A stretch of 64,000 nucleotides of DNA from Comamonadaceae bacterium (lineage in GTDB: Bacteria; Pseudomonadota; Gammaproteobacteria; Burkholderiales; Burkholderiaceae_C): positions 1-64,000 of the forward strand of contig CANBUY010000007.1 of assembly GCA_947372745.1 (NCBI GenBank). Reading direction: 5' to 3'. Of this stretch, positions 52,642 to 61,336 are shown one piece after another (within the stretch, counting starts at the first letter, position 1; the number at the start of each line of letters is the position of its first letter). Both the position numbers and the translations under genes were made by a program. Below the pieces are notes generated by a model. That model saw nothing but the letters and a program-made list of their open reading frames with translations, searched no databases and had not been told where the DNA came from.

Positions 52642-53865
52642 TCAATCAACCAGCGTCGCGTACACCAGGTTTCTGAACAACAGACGGTAGTACTCGCGCT
52701 GGTTGGGCGCCTGCAACATGAGGGTGGCGCAGAGGTCTTCCTGGGGGTCAATAAAGAAGGTAGTGCCGGCCATGCCGCCCCAAAAATAAGACCCCACCGA
52801 ACCTGGCGTCGTGGCTACACCTTGGTGTTTGCGCACCGCAAAGCCCAAGCCGAAGCCGTGGCCTTCGGGCAGCAAGGCACGCGAGGCGGGGCTAAACACC
52901 GGAATCTCACCAAGGTGGTCGGCGGTCATGAACTCAACCGTGCGGGGGCCAAGCAGACGCACACCGTCTAGTTCGCCTTTGTTGAGCATGAACTGCATGA
53001 ACCGGGCGTAATCCGTGGCGGTAGAGGCCAGCCCGCCGCCGCCCGACTCCAGCGCGGGTTGCTCGCGCAAGTCAATCACACGCATTTGCACGCCGCCCTC
53101 GGGGTCACGGGCAAAGGGTTCGGCGATACGGGCGTGGTCTTTTTCGGGCACTGAAAAACCGGTATCCACCATGCCCAGCGGTTTGAAAATGTGCTCGGCC
53201 AAGTAGTCACCCAGCGTTTGCCCACTGACCACCTCCACCACGCGACCCAGCACGTCGGTAGCGCGGCCATATTCCCAGGCGCTGCCGGGCTCAAACATCA
53301 AGGGCAAAGCGGCTAATTCATGAGAAAACTCTGCATTCGTGCGGTCACGGGAGCCAATGCGGGCCTGCGCATATTGCCGCTGCGCCGGGGCACTGCCCAT
53401 GAATTCATAGGTCAAGCCCGCTGTGTGGCGCAACAAATCTTGCACCGTGGCGTTTTGCCGAACGTCTTGCAAGTGCACCGCGCCATCCACCAGCGTAGCC
53501 ACTTTTTGACGCGCATATTCAGGCATGTACTTGGCCACGGGGTCGCTCAGCAGCAACTTGCCTTGTTCCATCAGCATCAGTACCGCCACCGAGACGATGG
53601 GCTTGGTCATGGAGTAGATACGAAAAATGGCATCGAGCGCCATGGGACTTGGGGTGGCCGTGTCGGGATCACGCGCGCCCAGGCTCTCAAACAAAGCGAC
53701 TTTGCCGTGGCGGGCAATCAAGACCACGGCACCCGGCAGGCGCTGGCGGTCCACCTCAGACTGCAGCACCGACATCAATTGCGCTGTGCGTTCAGGGCAC
53801 AAGCCCAGTTCGGCAGGCGAGGCGGTGGCCATATTTTTTGGCGGTTTGTGTTTTGCGTGGGTCAT
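52642..53865 (-). CDS. Serine hydrolase, class C beta-lactamase fold (EstB-like)
   Basis: A 407-residue penicillin-binding-fold hydrolase. The nucleophile motif SMTK (Ser85-Lys88) and the Tyr199 motif YGRA are present; the third motif is near the C-terminus in a Trp-Gly-Gly (WGGMAGT). No signal peptide, so it is probably a cytoplasmic esterase rather than a secreted beta-lactamase. Last gene of a three-gene minus-strand operon, 7 bases after the core-MetE gene. Confidence 0.87.
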   Translation of the reverse strand: MTHAKHKPPKNMATASPAELGLCPERTAQLMSVLQSEVDRQRLPGAVVLIARHGKVALFESLGARDPDTATPSPMALDAIFRIYSMTKPIVSVAVLMLMEQGKLLLSDPVAKYMPEYARQKVATLVDGAVHLQDVRQNATVQDLLRHTAGLTYEFMGSAPAQRQYAQARIGSRDRTNAEFSHELAALPLMFEPGSAWEYGRATDVLGRVVEVVSGQTLGDYLAEHIFKPLGMVDTGFSVPEKDHARIAEPFARDPEGGVQMRVIDLREQPALESGGGGLASTATDYARFMQFMLNKGELDGVRLLGPRTVEFMTADHLGEIPVFSPASRALLPEGHGFGLGFAVRKHQGVATTPGSVGSYFWGGMAGTTFFIDPQEDLCATLMLQAPNQREYYRLLFRNLVYATLVD

Positions 53866-53872
53866 GGCAGTT

Positions 53873-54904
53873 TTAGCTCAGTGTGGCGCCGTAGCGCTGG
53901 CGGGCCAGGGCGGCACCAGCGGCCAGTGCTTCCAGTTTTTTAAGCGCAATGTCGCGGCTCATGGGCGCCAGGCCGCAATTGGTACAGGGAAACAATCTGT
54001 TTTTAGGCACAAACTGCAAGGCACGCCCGATGGTGTCGGCCACCTGCTCCGGGGTTTCCACCACGTCACTGGCCACGTTGATCACGCCCACCATCACGTC
54101 TTTGCCTTCGAGCAGCTTCATGAGCTCTGGGGGCACATGGGACTGGTAGCACTCCAGGCTAACTTGCTGAATGCTGCTTTTAGCCAGGGCCGGAAAGATG
54201 GCTTCGTACTGGCGCCACTCGTTGCCCAGGGTATCTTTCCAGTCCACATTGGCTTTGATGCCGTAGCCGTAGCAAATGTGAACGGCGGTGGTGCAGGTCA
54301 GGCCACGGGCGGCGCGCTCAAGGGCTTTGACACCCCAATCGGCGGCATCGGCCGTGTAGACATTGAAGGCGGGTTCGTCGAATTGAATGATGTCCACGCC
54401 ATCCGCTTGCAGGGCCAGCGCTTCCTCGTTGAGCAACTCGGCAAACGCCATGGCCATGTCGATCTTGCTGCCATAAAAGCGGTCGGCCACGGTGTCCACA
54501 ATGGTGAGCGGACCGGGCAAGGTGAATTTGAGCTTTTTGCTGGTGTGCGCCCGCGCCAGTTGCGCCTCAAAGGCGTGCACTCGGCCTTTGAGTTTGAGCG
54601 GGGCAATGACCTGGGGCACTTGGGCGTCATAACGGCCATTGCGAATGCCCATGGTGACTTTGTTTTCAAAATCAATGCCCTCGACCTGCTCCAGAAAGCC
54701 GTGCACAAAGTGTTGGCGCGACTGCTCGCCATCGCCAATGATGTCGAGCCCGGCGTCTTCCTGGGCCTTGATCCACAACAAAGTGGCATCGGCTTTGGCT
54801 TGCTGCAGCTCAGCGCCCTGCGCCTTCCACTGCGGCCAGAGTTTTTCGGTCTCGGAGAGCCAGGCGGGTTTGGGCAAGCTGCCCGCAATTGAGGTTTGAA
54901 ACAC
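53873..54904 (-). CDS. Short core-MetE methionine synthase (folate-independent type)
   Basis: A 343-residue protein equal to the C-terminal catalytic half of MetE, lacking the N-terminal folate-binding half. Zinc-ligand motifs are VHICYG (His, Cys), SLECYQSH (Glu) and PCTNCGLAP (Cys). TSIAGSLPKPAWLSE and ADGVDIIQFDEPAF are family blocks. It resembles the MesD group of folate-independent methionine synthases, which in Acinetobacter work with the DUF1852 protein MesX; no such gene is in this window. GTG start at 54904 with GAGAG upstream. It lies between an acyl-CoA ligase and a serine hydrolase. The methyl donor is uncertain. Confidence 0.82.
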   Translation of the reverse strand: MFQTSIAGSLPKPAWLSETEKLWPQWKAQGAELQQAKADATLLWIKAQEDAGLDIIGDGEQSRQHFVHGFLEQVEGIDFENKVTMGIRNGRYDAQVPQVIAPLKLKGRVHAFEAQLARAHTSKKLKFTLPGPLTIVDTVADRFYGSKIDMAMAFAELLNEEALALQADGVDIIQFDEPAFNVYTADAADWGVKALERAARGLTCTTAVHICYGYGIKANVDWKDTLGNEWRQYEAIFPALAKSSIQQVSLECYQSHVPPELMKLLEGKDVMVGVINVASDVVETPEQVADTIGRALQFVPKNRLFPCTNCGLAPMSRDIALKKLEALAAGAALARQRYGATLS

Positions 54905-54942
54905 GGATCGATCTCTCAAAAATTTAATGAAACAACAGGCGC

Positions 54943-56676
54943 TTAGGCTTTCTCGGCTTCCTGGAGTGTTCGCCACATGACTTTGCCGGCCCCACTTTTG
55001 GGCAGGGCTTCTACAAACTGCACCACGCGGGGCACTTTGTACACGGCCATATTGTCGCGGCACCAGTCGATGAGCTCTTGCTCGGTCACCAAATCCCGGT
55101 GGCTGGGCCGTAAAACAATGACCGCCTTGACCGACTCACCCCGGTAGGCATCCTGCGTGGCAATGATGCAGGCCTCTTGAATGGCAGGGTGCCTGAACAT
55201 CAAAGCTTCTACCTCGGCCGGCCAGACCTTGAAGCCCGAGGCGTTGATCATGCGTTTGAGCCGATCGGTCAAAAAGAAATAGCCTTCCGCATCCACATGT
55301 CCCAAATCGCCTGAGCGGAAGAAGCGCTTGCCTTCCAGTTCAATAAAGGCGGCTTCGGTCGCATCCGGACGCTTCCAGTAGCCCTGAAACACCTCGGGGC
55401 CGTGCATGATGATTTCGCCCTGCTCGCCCACCGGCATCTCGGCCAGGGTGTCGGGGTCAATCACGCGGGCGTCCGTGCTCATGAACGGAATGCCCAGGCA
55501 CTGCTGCTTGGGCGCATCGGGCGGGTTGCTGTGCGAAGGGGCAGCGGTTTCGGTCAGGCCGTAGCCCTCGATGTAGCGCAAGCCATATTGCTCAAACAGT
55601 CGCTGGGCCACCGCTTGCGGCATGGCGGCTCCACCACCGCCAATGTAGACCAAGCTGGTTAAATCAAAACTCGCAAAGTTGGGGCTGCCCAACAGGTCAA
55701 TCACCATCGTCGGGATATTGGTCCAGTGCGTGACTTGCCAGCGCGAGATCAGGCGTCCGGCCAGTTCGCGGTCCCAGCGCGGCATCATGATGAGTGTGGC
55801 GCCCGCCCGGATGCTGGTGTGCATCAGGCTGACCATGCCGGTGATGTGAAACATGGGCACCACGCTCAGCACCACGTTTTCGGCTGAGCCATTGCCCCAC
55901 AGACCGCTGGCAATGGCGTTGTGCATGATGCTGGCATGGGTATGCATGCAGCCCTTGGGCAGACCGGTGGTGCCACTGGTGTAGGGCAATATTGCTAAAT
56001 CCGTCGGGCCCACGGTCTGCGCCGGGGCGTCACCCGTGGTTTGCAGGGCGGCTTCCCAGGTGTGTACTTGGCCGTCTTGCAAGGGGGGGAGCGCATGGCG
56101 CGTCATCAGCCAGTCGTTCCAGGCCTGGGGGGGCGCGTCATCGGGTGCGCAATCAGCATCAAATCCGTCGGTAAAGTGGGTCACGATCAGGTGCGCCAGA
56201 CGCTGCGCTGGGGGCAGTGCATCGCTAGCACGGGCCAGTTCAGGCGCCAGGTCCGAGGTGGTCAAGGCCACTTTGGCATCCGGGTCAACGATGTAATGTT
56301 TGAGCTCTTCGGCGCGATTCATCGGGTTGACCGGCACCACCACGGCATTGGCCCGCAGAATGGCAAAGTGGGCAATCACCAATTGGGGGCAGTTTTGCAT
56401 GCTGAGCACCACTCGATCACCCTTTTTGACACCCAAGCCATGCAGACAGGCCGCAAGCCGCTCTGCTTTTTGTAGCAATTGACTGTAAGTGAGCACGCGC
56501 CCAAAAAATACGATGGCAGTTTTGTGAGGGTAGCGGCGGGCACTGGTTTCCAGGTTGTCCCACAGCGCGGTCTCAGGCAAGGTGATGGCGTGGGGCAGGC
56601 GCTTGGGCCAAAACGGATAGTGAGCTCGGGGCCTTGCCTTTGCGGGGGCCACTGACGAATTGACAGACGATTCCAT
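54943..56676 (-). CDS. Long-chain acyl-CoA synthetase (AMP-forming)
   Basis: A 577-residue adenylate-forming ligase activating a fatty or aromatic acid to its CoA thioester. The ATP loop YTSGTTGLPKGCMHTH (about 230-245), GYGLTETAAP, the hinge DRLKRMINASGFKVWPAEVE and the C-terminal catalytic Lys in PKSGAGKVMWR are all intact. CAGGAG precedes the ATG. First gene of a three-gene minus-strand operon with core-MetE and the serine hydrolase. Substrate not predictable. Confidence 0.88.
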   Translation of the reverse strand: MESSVNSSVAPAKARPRAHYPFWPKRLPHAITLPETALWDNLETSARRYPHKTAIVFFGRVLTYSQLLQKAERLAACLHGLGVKKGDRVVLSMQNCPQLVIAHFAILRANAVVVPVNPMNRAEELKHYIVDPDAKVALTTSDLAPELARASDALPPAQRLAHLIVTHFTDGFDADCAPDDAPPQAWNDWLMTRHALPPLQDGQVHTWEAALQTTGDAPAQTVGPTDLAILPYTSGTTGLPKGCMHTHASIMHNAIASGLWGNGSAENVVLSVVPMFHITGMVSLMHTSIRAGATLIMMPRWDRELAGRLISRWQVTHWTNIPTMVIDLLGSPNFASFDLTSLVYIGGGGAAMPQAVAQRLFEQYGLRYIEGYGLTETAAPSHSNPPDAPKQQCLGIPFMSTDARVIDPDTLAEMPVGEQGEIIMHGPEVFQGYWKRPDATEAAFIELEGKRFFRSGDLGHVDAEGYFFLTDRLKRMINASGFKVWPAEVEALMFRHPAIQEACIIATQDAYRGESVKAVIVLRPSHRDLVTEQELIDWCRDNMAVYKVPRVVQFVEALPKSGAGKVMWRTLQEAEKA

Positions 56677-56799
56677 GAAACGATGCTCCTGATATTTAAT
56701 CTATTTAGCCTAAGACCTGCAAGCGCCGAGAATACGAGACCTTGCGACCACTTGACACAAGCCCTTGTCCCGGGCGGGACGCGTATCAAACCCCGCCAA

Positions 56800-56816
56800 T
56801 GCACCAAATTGGCGTT
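56800..56816 (+). promoter_or_regulatory. NtrC-like enhancer site
   Basis: TGCACCAAATTGGCGTT matches the NtrC consensus TGCACYWWWWTGGTGCA at 14 of 17 positions, with a perfect left half. It lies about 70 bases upstream of the expected start point of the sigma-54 promoter. The overlapping palindrome CGCCAAT-N7-ATTGGCG could mean a different protein binds here. Confidence 0.4.
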
Positions 56817-56853
56817 TAAGAACCACTTCCTCCCTCACAGTCGCAACGAAAGC

Positions 56854-56869
56854 TGGCACAAATCATGCT
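56854..56869 (+). promoter_or_regulatory. Sigma-54 (RpoN) promoter of aapJQMP
   Basis: TGGCACAAATCATGCT matches TGGCACG-N4-TTGCW at all invariant positions (GG and GC at the required spacing), with two mismatches at less strict positions. Transcription would begin near 56880, giving a leader of about 150 bases. Control of amino-acid uptake by nitrogen status through NtrC is a common arrangement. Confidence 0.6.
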
Positions 56870-57030
56870 GATGCCTATATGAGCAGCCCTATTAGGTAAT
56901 GAATAATTTGCATACATATAAAGAGTAAACCCCGATACAGATCACCCCTTGGTGCTGCTAAAGTCTGCATCCTGTAGTCGTAGCGTCATCGCGGCGCTAC
57001 AAACCATTTTTTAAACCGGAGTATTTCCAA

Positions 57031-58065
57031 ATGAATTTGAATCAATTGAAAACCGTTGCCGTTGCCATCGCCGCACTTGGCGCCTTGATGGCAGCCCCTG
57101 CCCATGCAGGCAAAACCCTCGACAACATCAAGGCCAAAGGCCAAGTGGTGTGTGGTGTGAACACCGGCTTGGCTGGCTTTGCCGCTGCTGACTCTGCGGG
57201 CAAATGGTCCGGCTTGGATGTGGACGTTTGCCGCGCCTTGGCAGCTGCCGTGTTGAGCGACCCTGAAAAAGTGAAATTTGTGCCCCTGAATGCACAACAG
57301 CGTTTCACCGCTTTGCAGTCTGGCGAAGTCGATATTTTGTCGCGCAACACCACCTTCACCCTGACCCGTGACGCCTCATTGGGTCTGAGTTCCACCGTGG
57401 CCAACTACTATGACGGCCAAGGCTTCATGGTCACTGCCAAGAGCAAGATCAAGAGCGCCAAGCAGCTCAAAGGTCAAACGGTTTGCGTGCAATCTGGCAC
57501 TACCACCGAGAAAAATCTGACCGATTACTCCAAAGCCAACGGCCTGAACATCAAGCCTGTCGTGTTCGAGAAACTCGAAGCGGCTGAAAATGCTTACTTC
57601 ACCGGCCGATGCGTGTCTTACACCACCGACGCCTCGGGCCTGTCGTCTACCCGCAGCAAAGTAGCCAAAGACCCCAAAGACCACGTCATTCTTCCTGACC
57701 TGATCTCCAAAGAGCCTCTCGGCCCTGTGGTGCGTCGTGGTGATGACGAGTGGTTTGCCATCGTCAAATGGGTGATGTATGGCCTGTTGGAAGCCGAAGA
57801 AAATGGCATTACACAAGCCAACGTTGAGCAAATGAAAGCCAGCACAAGCCCTGTGGTGCAACGCCTGCTGGGCGGCGGTACGGAAGACACCGGCAAATTG
57901 CTGGGTCTGGACAAAGAGTGGTTGGCACGCGCCATCAAGGCCACGGGCAACTACGGTGAGAGCTTTGAGCGCAACGTCGGACCGAAGTCACCTTTGGGCC
58001 TGCCACGCGGTTTGAACAATTTGTGGAACAAGGGCGGCCTGATGTACGCCTACCCCGTTCGCTAA
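57031..58065 (+). CDS. aapJ: General amino-acid ABC transporter, periplasmic binding protein AapJ
   Basis: A 344-residue solute-binding protein with a signal peptide (cleavage after APAHA, about residue 26). Blocks GVNTGLAGFAAADSAGKWSG, RFTALQSGEVDILSRNTT and TDASGLSSTR match the AapJ/BztA family for L-amino acids. First gene of aapJQMP behind a sigma-54-type promoter; a hairpin terminator follows, likely giving excess binding protein over permease. Confidence 0.93.
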   Translation: MNLNQLKTVAVAIAALGALMAAPAHAGKTLDNIKAKGQVVCGVNTGLAGFAAADSAGKWSGLDVDVCRALAAAVLSDPEKVKFVPLNAQQRFTALQSGEVDILSRNTTFTLTRDASLGLSSTVANYYDGQGFMVTAKSKIKSAKQLKGQTVCVQSGTTTEKNLTDYSKANGLNIKPVVFEKLEAAENAYFTGRCVSYTTDASGLSSTRSKVAKDPKDHVILPDLISKEPLGPVVRRGDDEWFAIVKWVMYGLLEAEENGITQANVEQMKASTSPVVQRLLGGGTEDTGKLLGLDKEWLARAIKATGNYGESFERNVGPKSPLGLPRGLNNLWNKGGLMYAYPVR

Positions 58066-58099
58066 GGCTTAGCTGATTCCGGTCAGCATGAACTCGCTG

Positions 58100-58138
58100 C
58101 TGCCGGTGCAACCCGTTTGTACCGGCAGTCCTTTTTTT
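58100..58138 (+). terminator. Intrinsic terminator between aapJ and aapQ
   Basis: Stem CTGCCGGT / ACCGGCAG (8 bp, extended to about 12 with inner pairs CAA/TTG) followed by TCC and seven T residues (58132-58138). It lies 35 bases after the aapJ stop and 55 before aapQ. Because aapQMP belong to the same system, it probably acts as a partial terminator. Confidence 0.8.
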
Positions 58139-58192
58139 AGCGATTCGTTTTTCCCCGCCCCATTTCAGACCGTTCGTTGAGAACACCACCAC

Positions 58193-59368
58193 ATGACCCA
58201 GAAGTCCCCCCCCAATAAAAAAAGCTGGTCCTGGCGCAGTCAGGCGTTCAGAGGCTTGATGTACCAGTTGATCGCCCTTGGCCTGATCGTGGCTGTGGTT
58301 TGGTTTATTGCGCACAACACGCTCTTCAACATGAAGATGCGCGGCATCCAGAGTGGCTTTGATTTTTTGACTGGCCCTGCGGGCTTTGATATTGGCGAAA
58401 GTCTCTACGCCTTTGACTCGGCCCAGCCTTACTGGCAAGCCTTCTTGGTCGGCTTGTCCAACACCTTGCGCGTCGCCATTTTGGGCATTATTTTGACCAC
58501 CGTGCTGGGCACCTTGTTGGGTGTGGGCCGCTTTTCTCGCAATGCGCTGGTGCGCGGCGTTTGCTACGCCTACGTTGAATTTTTCAGGAACGTGCCCGTT
58601 TTGCTGCAGTTGCTGATGTGGTATTTGTTTTTTACCGAGGCCCTGCCTGCCGCGACCGAGGCCTGGACCCTGGGGCCGCTCTTTTTGAGCAAAGGTGGCC
58701 TGAGTTTTCCCGTGCCTGTGTGGGCTGCTGGCCATTTGTGGGCCTTGTTTGGCCTGATCGCCGGCCTTGGGCTGGCCGTGGTCTATCGCCAATGGGCGCG
58801 CCGACAATTTGAAGCGACCGGTCATTTGAAAAGCATGTTTTGGGTTCCCGTGGCTATTTGCCTCATGGGCTGCCTGCTGGGCTGGCTGGCCGGTGGAGCG
58901 CCGATGGCGCTTGATTCGCCCATGAAAGGCGAGTTTGCGATTGAAAAAGGCGGCTCTTTGACACCTGAGTTTCTGTCGGTGTTGCTGGGCTTGAGCATTT
59001 ACACCGCCGCCTTTGTGGCCGAAGTGGTGCGCTCGGGTATCCAGTCCGTGGCGCTCGGGCAAAGCGAAGCAGCGGCTGCCTTGGGGCTCAACCCCGGTCA
59101 GTCCATGCGCCTGGTGATGTTGCCGCAAGCCCTGCGGGTCATCATTCCGCCGATGACTAACCAGTTTTTGAACCTCACCAAAAACTCTTCCCTTGCGGTG
59201 GCCATTGGCTACCCGGATGTGGTCTCCATTGCCAACACCGCGCTGAACCAGACCGGGCGCGCGGTGGAATGTATTTCCATTGTCATGCTGGTGTACCTCT
59301 GTACCTCGCTCTCGACCTCGATGCTTATGAACTGGTACAACACCCGTTCTGCCATCCAGGAACGATGA
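58193..59368 (+). CDS. aapQ: General amino-acid ABC transporter, permease AapQ
   Basis: A 391-residue inner-membrane permease of the HEAAG/His-Glu-Arg type. About eight hydrophobic segments, with the EAA loop in SEAAAALGLNPGQSMRLVML (about 290-310). The extra N-terminal length compared with simple polar amino-acid permeases, with a large inserted segment (about 135-235), is typical of AapQ/BztB. Follows the aapJ terminator; 25 bases before aapM. Confidence 0.92.
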   Translation: MTQKSPPNKKSWSWRSQAFRGLMYQLIALGLIVAVVWFIAHNTLFNMKMRGIQSGFDFLTGPAGFDIGESLYAFDSAQPYWQAFLVGLSNTLRVAILGIILTTVLGTLLGVGRFSRNALVRGVCYAYVEFFRNVPVLLQLLMWYLFFTEALPAATEAWTLGPLFLSKGGLSFPVPVWAAGHLWALFGLIAGLGLAVVYRQWARRQFEATGHLKSMFWVPVAICLMGCLLGWLAGGAPMALDSPMKGEFAIEKGGSLTPEFLSVLLGLSIYTAAFVAEVVRSGIQSVALGQSEAAAALGLNPGQSMRLVMLPQALRVIIPPMTNQFLNLTKNSSLAVAIGYPDVVSIANTALNQTGRAVECISIVMLVYLCTSLSTSMLMNWYNTRSAIQER

Positions 59369-59393
59369 ACCCGCCCAAAGACTGATCATCACC

Positions 59394-60497
59394 ATGACTG
59401 CACAAACTTTTCAACCTATCGCCCCGCGCCCGGCCCCGACTCGAAACAGCGGCCCCCTCGCGTGGATTCGCTCCAACCTGTTCAGCGACTGGTCTACCGC
59501 GCTGATGACGCTCATCATTGGCAGCGCGCTGCTTTACCTGGTCCCTCAGCTCTTGAGCTGGGCTATCTTTCGGGCCTCCTGGCTTCCCAACTTTGAGGCT
59601 TGCCGGGTCGACGGCGTGGGCGCCTGCTGGGGCGTGGTCACCGAGAAATACCGCATCATCCTGTTTGGCCGCTACCCGTTTGAACAGCAATGGCGTCCCT
59701 TGGTAGCCACCACGCTGATGCTGGGATTACTGGTCGCCAGTTGCACCCGTGCCTTCTGGCGAGTGTGGCTGCTGGGCGCCTGGGTCGTGGTGCTGTCGCT
59801 CTTTTTCATGCTCATGTATGGCAATGTGCTGGGCCTGAGCAAGGTCGAAACAGACCGCTGGGGTGGCCTGCCCCTCACCATTTTGTTGTCTACGCTCTCG
59901 ATGGCCATGGCGTTCCCGATTGCCTTGGTCGTGGCGCTGGGGCGCCGCTCCAACCTGCCGGCTATTCGTACCTTTTGCACCATTTATGTCGAGCTGATTC
60001 GGGGCGTGCCCTTGATTTCGGTGCTGTTCATGGCCTCGTTCATGTTCCCTCTGTTCATGCCGCAGGGCTTCACCATTGACGTGTTGATTCGCGTGCTGGT
60101 CGGCATCACCTTGTTTGCCGCAGCCTACATGGCCGAGGTCATTCGCGGCGGTTTGCAGGCGGTGCCCAAAGGGCAAATTGAAGCGGCCGCCACGTTGGGT
60201 CTGTCTTACTGGCAAACACAGGGCAAGATTGTGTTGCCCCAAGCCCTGGCGATGGTGGTGCCCAGCATCATGAACAACTTCATCTCCACCTTCAAAGACA
60301 CCTCGCTGGTGACGATTGTGAGCTTGTACGAGTTGACCGGCGCTTTGTCGCTGGCCCTCAACTCTGACTCTGACTGGCGGCCTTTCAAGATTGAAGGCTA
60401 CTTGTTCATTGCCATGATTTACTTCATTTTCTGCTTCTCCATGTCGCGCTACAGCATCTGGGTTGAAAAGCAGGTCAACCGCGGCCGCCAGCGCTAA
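59394..60497 (+). CDS. aapM: General amino-acid ABC transporter, permease AapM
   Basis: A 367-residue permease. The EAA loop lies in IEAAATLGLSYWQTQGKIVL (about 263-282), and YVELIRGVPLISVLFMASFM (about 197-216) is a family block. It pairs with AapQ to form the transmembrane channel. Start ATG 59394 lies 25 bases after aapQ; 48 bases before aapP. Confidence 0.92.
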   Translation: MTAQTFQPIAPRPAPTRNSGPLAWIRSNLFSDWSTALMTLIIGSALLYLVPQLLSWAIFRASWLPNFEACRVDGVGACWGVVTEKYRIILFGRYPFEQQWRPLVATTLMLGLLVASCTRAFWRVWLLGAWVVVLSLFFMLMYGNVLGLSKVETDRWGGLPLTILLSTLSMAMAFPIALVVALGRRSNLPAIRTFCTIYVELIRGVPLISVLFMASFMFPLFMPQGFTIDVLIRVLVGITLFAAAYMAEVIRGGLQAVPKGQIEAAATLGLSYWQTQGKIVLPQALAMVVPSIMNNFISTFKDTSLVTIVSLYELTGALSLALNSDSDWRPFKIEGYLFIAMIYFIFCFSMSRYSIWVEKQVNRGRQR

Positions 60498-60545
60498 GCC
60501 CACTGCGCCACCGCCCTCCCCCCCATTAATTTCAAGAGTTTTCCC

Positions 60546-61289
60546 ATGACAGAACCCATCATCAAATTCGACAAGCTCAACAAGTGGTACGGCAACAACT
60601 TTCATGTCTTGCGCGATATTGACCTGACCGTGACCCCCGGCGAACGCATTGTGGTGTGCGGACCTTCGGGCTCCGGCAAATCCACCCTGATTCGCTGCAT
60701 CAACCGTCTTGAAGAGCACCAGCAAGGCCACCTGTGGGTGGACGGCGTGGAACTGACCGACGACGTGAAAGCCATTGACGACATCCGCAAAAAAGTGGGC
60801 ATGGTGTTTCAACAGTTCAACCTATTCCCGCACCTCACCGTGCTGGAAAATCTCACGCTCTCCCCCATGTGGGTCGGCAAGATGCCCAAAAAAGAAGCCG
60901 AAGAACGCGCCATGGCGCAGCTGCAACGCGTGCGCATTGCCGAGCAAGCCCACAAGTACCCACTGCAACTCTCGGGCGGCCAGCAGCAGCGCGTGGCGAT
61001 TGCGCGCGCCTTGTGCCTCAAGCCCAAGATCATGCTGTTTGACGAGCCCACCTCGGCGCTGGACCCTGAGATGATCAAGGAAGTGCTGGATGTGATGATT
61101 GAGATGGCCAGCGGCGGCATCACCATGATTTGCGTCACCCACGAAATGGGCTTTGCCAAGGCTGTAGCCGACCGCGTGATCTTCATGGACCAAGGGCAAA
61201 TTGTGGAACAAAACAACCCCCACGACTTCTTCAACAACCCGCAAAACGAGCGCAGCAAAGACTTTTTGTCCAAAATTTTGGGGCATTAA
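60546..61289 (+). CDS. aapP: General amino-acid ABC transporter, ATPase AapP
   Basis: A 247-residue ABC ATPase. Walker [10 protein letters not shown] (about 39-47), signature [15 protein letters not shown] (about 143-157), Walker [13 protein letters not shown] (about 165-176), and the switch His in CVTHEMG (about 199-205) are complete. Last gene of aapJQMP; the czcI-like gene begins 47 bases on. Confidence 0.95.
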   Translation: MTEPIIKFDKLNKWYGNNFHVLRDIDLTVTPGERIVVCGPSGSGKSTLIRCINRLEEHQQGHLWVDGVELTDDVKAIDDIRKKVGMVFQQFNLFPHLTVLENLTLSPMWVGKMPKKEAEERAMAQLQRVRIAEQAHKYPLQLSGGQQQRVAIARALCLKPKIMLFDEPTSALDPEMIKEVLDVMIEMASGGITMICVTHEMGFAKAVADRVIFMDQGQIVEQNNPHDFFNNPQNERSKDFLSKILGH

Positions 61290-61336
61290 CCGACCAGATC
61301 AAACGATTGGGCGATCAGCCAACGTATCATGACGGC

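Larger units (their letters stand above)
56677..57030 (+). promoter_or_regulatory. 354-base regulatory region between acyl-CoA ligase and aapJ
   Basis: No convincing coding frame. It holds an inverted repeat GTCCCG-GG-CGGGAC (56767-56780). A 7-bp palindrome CGCCAAT / ATTGGCG (56794-56814) overlaps an NtrC-like site (56800-56816). A near-consensus sigma-54 promoter lies at 56854-56869 and an inverted repeat GTAGCG / CGCTAC at 56980-57000. The ribosome site CCGGAG lies about 9 bases before the aapJ ATG. Confidence 0.6.

Noticed and set aside
52642-53865. Beta-lactamase resistance gene
   Set aside because: The class C fold is present but there is no signal peptide and the Tyr motif is YGRA, as in cytoplasmic esterases, so antibiotic resistance is not supported.
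53627-54892. 421-codon plus-strand open frame opposite the core-MetE gene
   Set aside because: Core-MetE and the serine hydrolase on the minus strand have complete active-site motifs; the plus-strand product is low-complexity and unsupported.
57935-59395. 486-codon open frame on the minus strand, opposite aapQ and the end of aapJ
   Set aside because: The plus-strand proteins are clearly AapJ and AapQ. The antisense translation is His/Gln/Arg-rich with no recognisable domain and no ribosome site, typical of GC-rich shadow frames.
59727-60812. 361-codon minus-strand open frame opposite aapM and aapP
   Set aside because: His/Gln/Asn-rich shadow of two well-recognised genes.
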